Shown here: one piece after another, positions 5,306 to 5,780 of the stretch
Position numbering within the stretch: position 1 is the stretch's first letter
How the letters are laid out: every line of letters starts with the position of its first letter
DNA from: Oscillospiraceae bacterium
GTDB taxonomy: Bacteria; Bacillota; Clostridia; Oscillospirales; Oscillospiraceae
Length of the DNA stretch: 5,780 bases
Assembly: GCA_902767395.1 (NCBI GenBank)
Contig: CACXHI010000222.1
Coordinates: 1 to 5,780 of the forward strand
Reading direction: 5' to 3'
Translations under genes and position numbers: made by a program
The notes under the pieces: generated by a model
The model's database searches: none
What the model was told of the DNA's origin: nothing
What the model saw: only the letters and a program-made list of their open reading frames with translations

Positions 5306-5590
5306 CTATATGCCGAAGTGAATCACAAAAGCACGTTTCTCTTTTGCTTCTATCAACAGCGCGGCAAGATCTGAGAGCTTCGGATTCTTCCAAATAATCT
5401 CCAAATATGCGTCGAGGGTTTCCGGGGGAATCAGGGTGATGCCGTAGTAGGCAAGGCCAAGCTCGGGCCGATTCAGGGTATGAGATACAAACCAATCCTT
5501 GTAGATGGGAGGTGAGCTTGTATACTTATCATGGAAGGGTAGAACAAAAAAGATACCGCGTTCAGACACGGGAAAATGGGGCCGACCCAC
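5306..5590 (-). CDS. Hypothetical protein, C-terminus convincing, start uncertain (possibly decayed)
   Basis: I do not recognise a named family. The last 60 or so residues read as genuine protein: LAYYGITLIPPETLDAYLEII, then a polar helix, and an ending ALLIEAKEKRAFVIHFGI before TAG. No ATG lies in frame. The first possible start is GTG 5590, giving 94 residues, but no ribosome binding site precedes it. The frame stays open to a TGA at 5692-5690. Upstream of about 5500 the translation is less protein-like and crosses short inverted repeats. An ATG at 5682 with an ATGA overlap to the preceding gene belongs to another frame, so a frameshift (for example at the T6 run at about 5547-5552) may separate the original start from this frame. 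A fragment of a formerly longer gene is as likely as a small intact one. No signal peptide is visible. Confidence 0.5.
   Translation of the reverse strand: MGRPHFPVSERGIFFVLPFHDKYTSSPPIYKDWFVSHTLNRPELGLAYYGITLIPPETLDAYLEIIWKNPKLSDLAALLIEAKEKRAFVIHFGI
5499..5526 (+). promoter_or_regulatory. Promoter-like sequence on the plus strand
   Basis: TTGTAG (5499-5504) and TATACT (5521-5526) are spaced 16 bases apart, an acceptable match to a vegetative promoter. It would transcribe rightward, antisense to the hypothetical frame at 5306-5590, across the CCGAAGC hairpins and a GAGGAGGAG-preceded nine-codon frame. It may be coincidental. Confidence 0.3.
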
Positions 5591-5629
5591 CGAAGCGTGC
5601 TTCGGTATAAAGAGGAGGAGCCCCGAAGC
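5589..5629. repeat. Three CCGAAGC copies able to form alternative hairpins
   Basis: ACCGAAGC (5589-5596), a GT loop and GCTTCGGT (5599-5606) form an 8-bp inverted repeat. A third copy, CCGAAGC (5623-5629), can pair with the same GCTTCGG instead, enclosing TATAAAGAGGAGGAGCC. On the plus strand that second hairpin would hide the strong AGGAGGAG at 5613-5620, which lies 9 bases before ATG 5630. The arrangement resembles a ribosome-binding-site switch, but the frame from ATG 5630 has only nine codons, so its meaning is unclear. Confidence 0.55.
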
Positions 5630-5678
5630 ATGGCAAAAGGATGGATTCCGGTGAAGTAATACTGGTATTGCGTTGGTT

Positions 5679-5780
5679 TCATACGCGGTTCAGCACGGCC
5701 TGGCGGGCGGCGCTGAACACGGCGTTGTATTTTTGCTTCTCCGAGGCCAGACAGGCGATGTAGTAGACGGTGCTGGCGTC
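5679..5780 (-). CDS. Unidentified protein, C-terminal 33 residues only
   Basis: The minus strand enters from the right edge in a frame that gives DASTVYYIACLASEKQKYN, then AVFSAARQAVLNRV, and TGA at 5681-5679. Third codon positions are strongly GC-rich, like the confident genes of the window, and the tail is a plausible Ala-rich helix with an arginine near the end. This is the 3' end of a real gene whose body lies outside the window. The visible part is too short to name a family. The next ATG (5682) overlaps the stop by ATGA, hinting that a translationally coupled gene once followed. Confidence 0.6.
   Translation of the reverse strand, partial: DASTVYYIACLASEKQKYNAVFSAARQAVLNRV

Noticed and set aside
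5473..5682. 69-codon minus-strand frame starting at ATG 5682 with an ATGA overlap
   Set aside because: The translation past the first residues does not look like a folded protein, and the neighbouring frame carries the protein-like C-terminus. It is kept only as a hint of a frameshift.
1..5780. CRISPR array, tRNA, rRNA, integrase or transposase
   Set aside because: No regularly spaced direct repeats, cloverleaf-like segments or recombinase motifs were seen on either strand.

Overview
The window looks like a chromosomal segment of a moderately GC-rich Firmicute, most likely a gut clostridium of the Oscillospiraceae type. This rests on the style of the ECF sigma factor and its partner, the lipobox lipoproteins, the GGAGG-type ribosome binding sites, and GC-rich third codon positions broken by a few visibly AT-richer islands. 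No rRNA, tRNA, CRISPR array, transposase or integrase was found.

Plus-strand left block (1-2134). The 3' part of a NodB-type (CE4) polysaccharide deacetylase enters from the left edge. It is interrupted by an in-frame amber codon at 367-369, and the reading frame then stays open and protein-like to a TGA at 469-471. After 76 bases comes a complete lipoprotein with a GH26 glycoside hydrolase domain (548-2134), with both catalytic glutamates visible. The two look like a surface polysaccharide-trimming pair.

Convergent spacer and AT-richer island (2135-2875). Two GC-rich dyads, one with a 20-bp stem, lie between the hydrolase and a 56-codon minus-strand gene of unknown function (2408-2578). That gene has a strong extended -10 promoter, operator-like dyads, and a leader of about 180 nt. 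The leader ends in a textbook intrinsic terminator placed just before the gene's ribosome binding site. Several leader segments can pair in mutually exclusive ways, including one that would destroy the terminator. This transcription attenuator is the most interesting object in the window.

Minus-strand operon (5036 down to 2876). An ECF sigma factor, a single-pass membrane protein in the anti-sigma position and a YkuD-like L,D-transpeptidase lipoprotein are joined by two ATGA stop/start overlaps. The arrangement suggests an envelope-sensing sigma factor, its membrane partner and a peptidoglycan cross-linking effector made from one transcript. The 5' flank of the sigma gene holds three consecutive hairpins whose G-U wobbles favour a minus-strand RNA.

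Right end (5306-5780). A minus-strand hypothetical reading frame has a convincing C-terminus but no convincing start. Next to it are three copies of a CCGAAGC element able to form alternative hairpins. The window ends inside the 3' end of another unidentified minus-strand gene.
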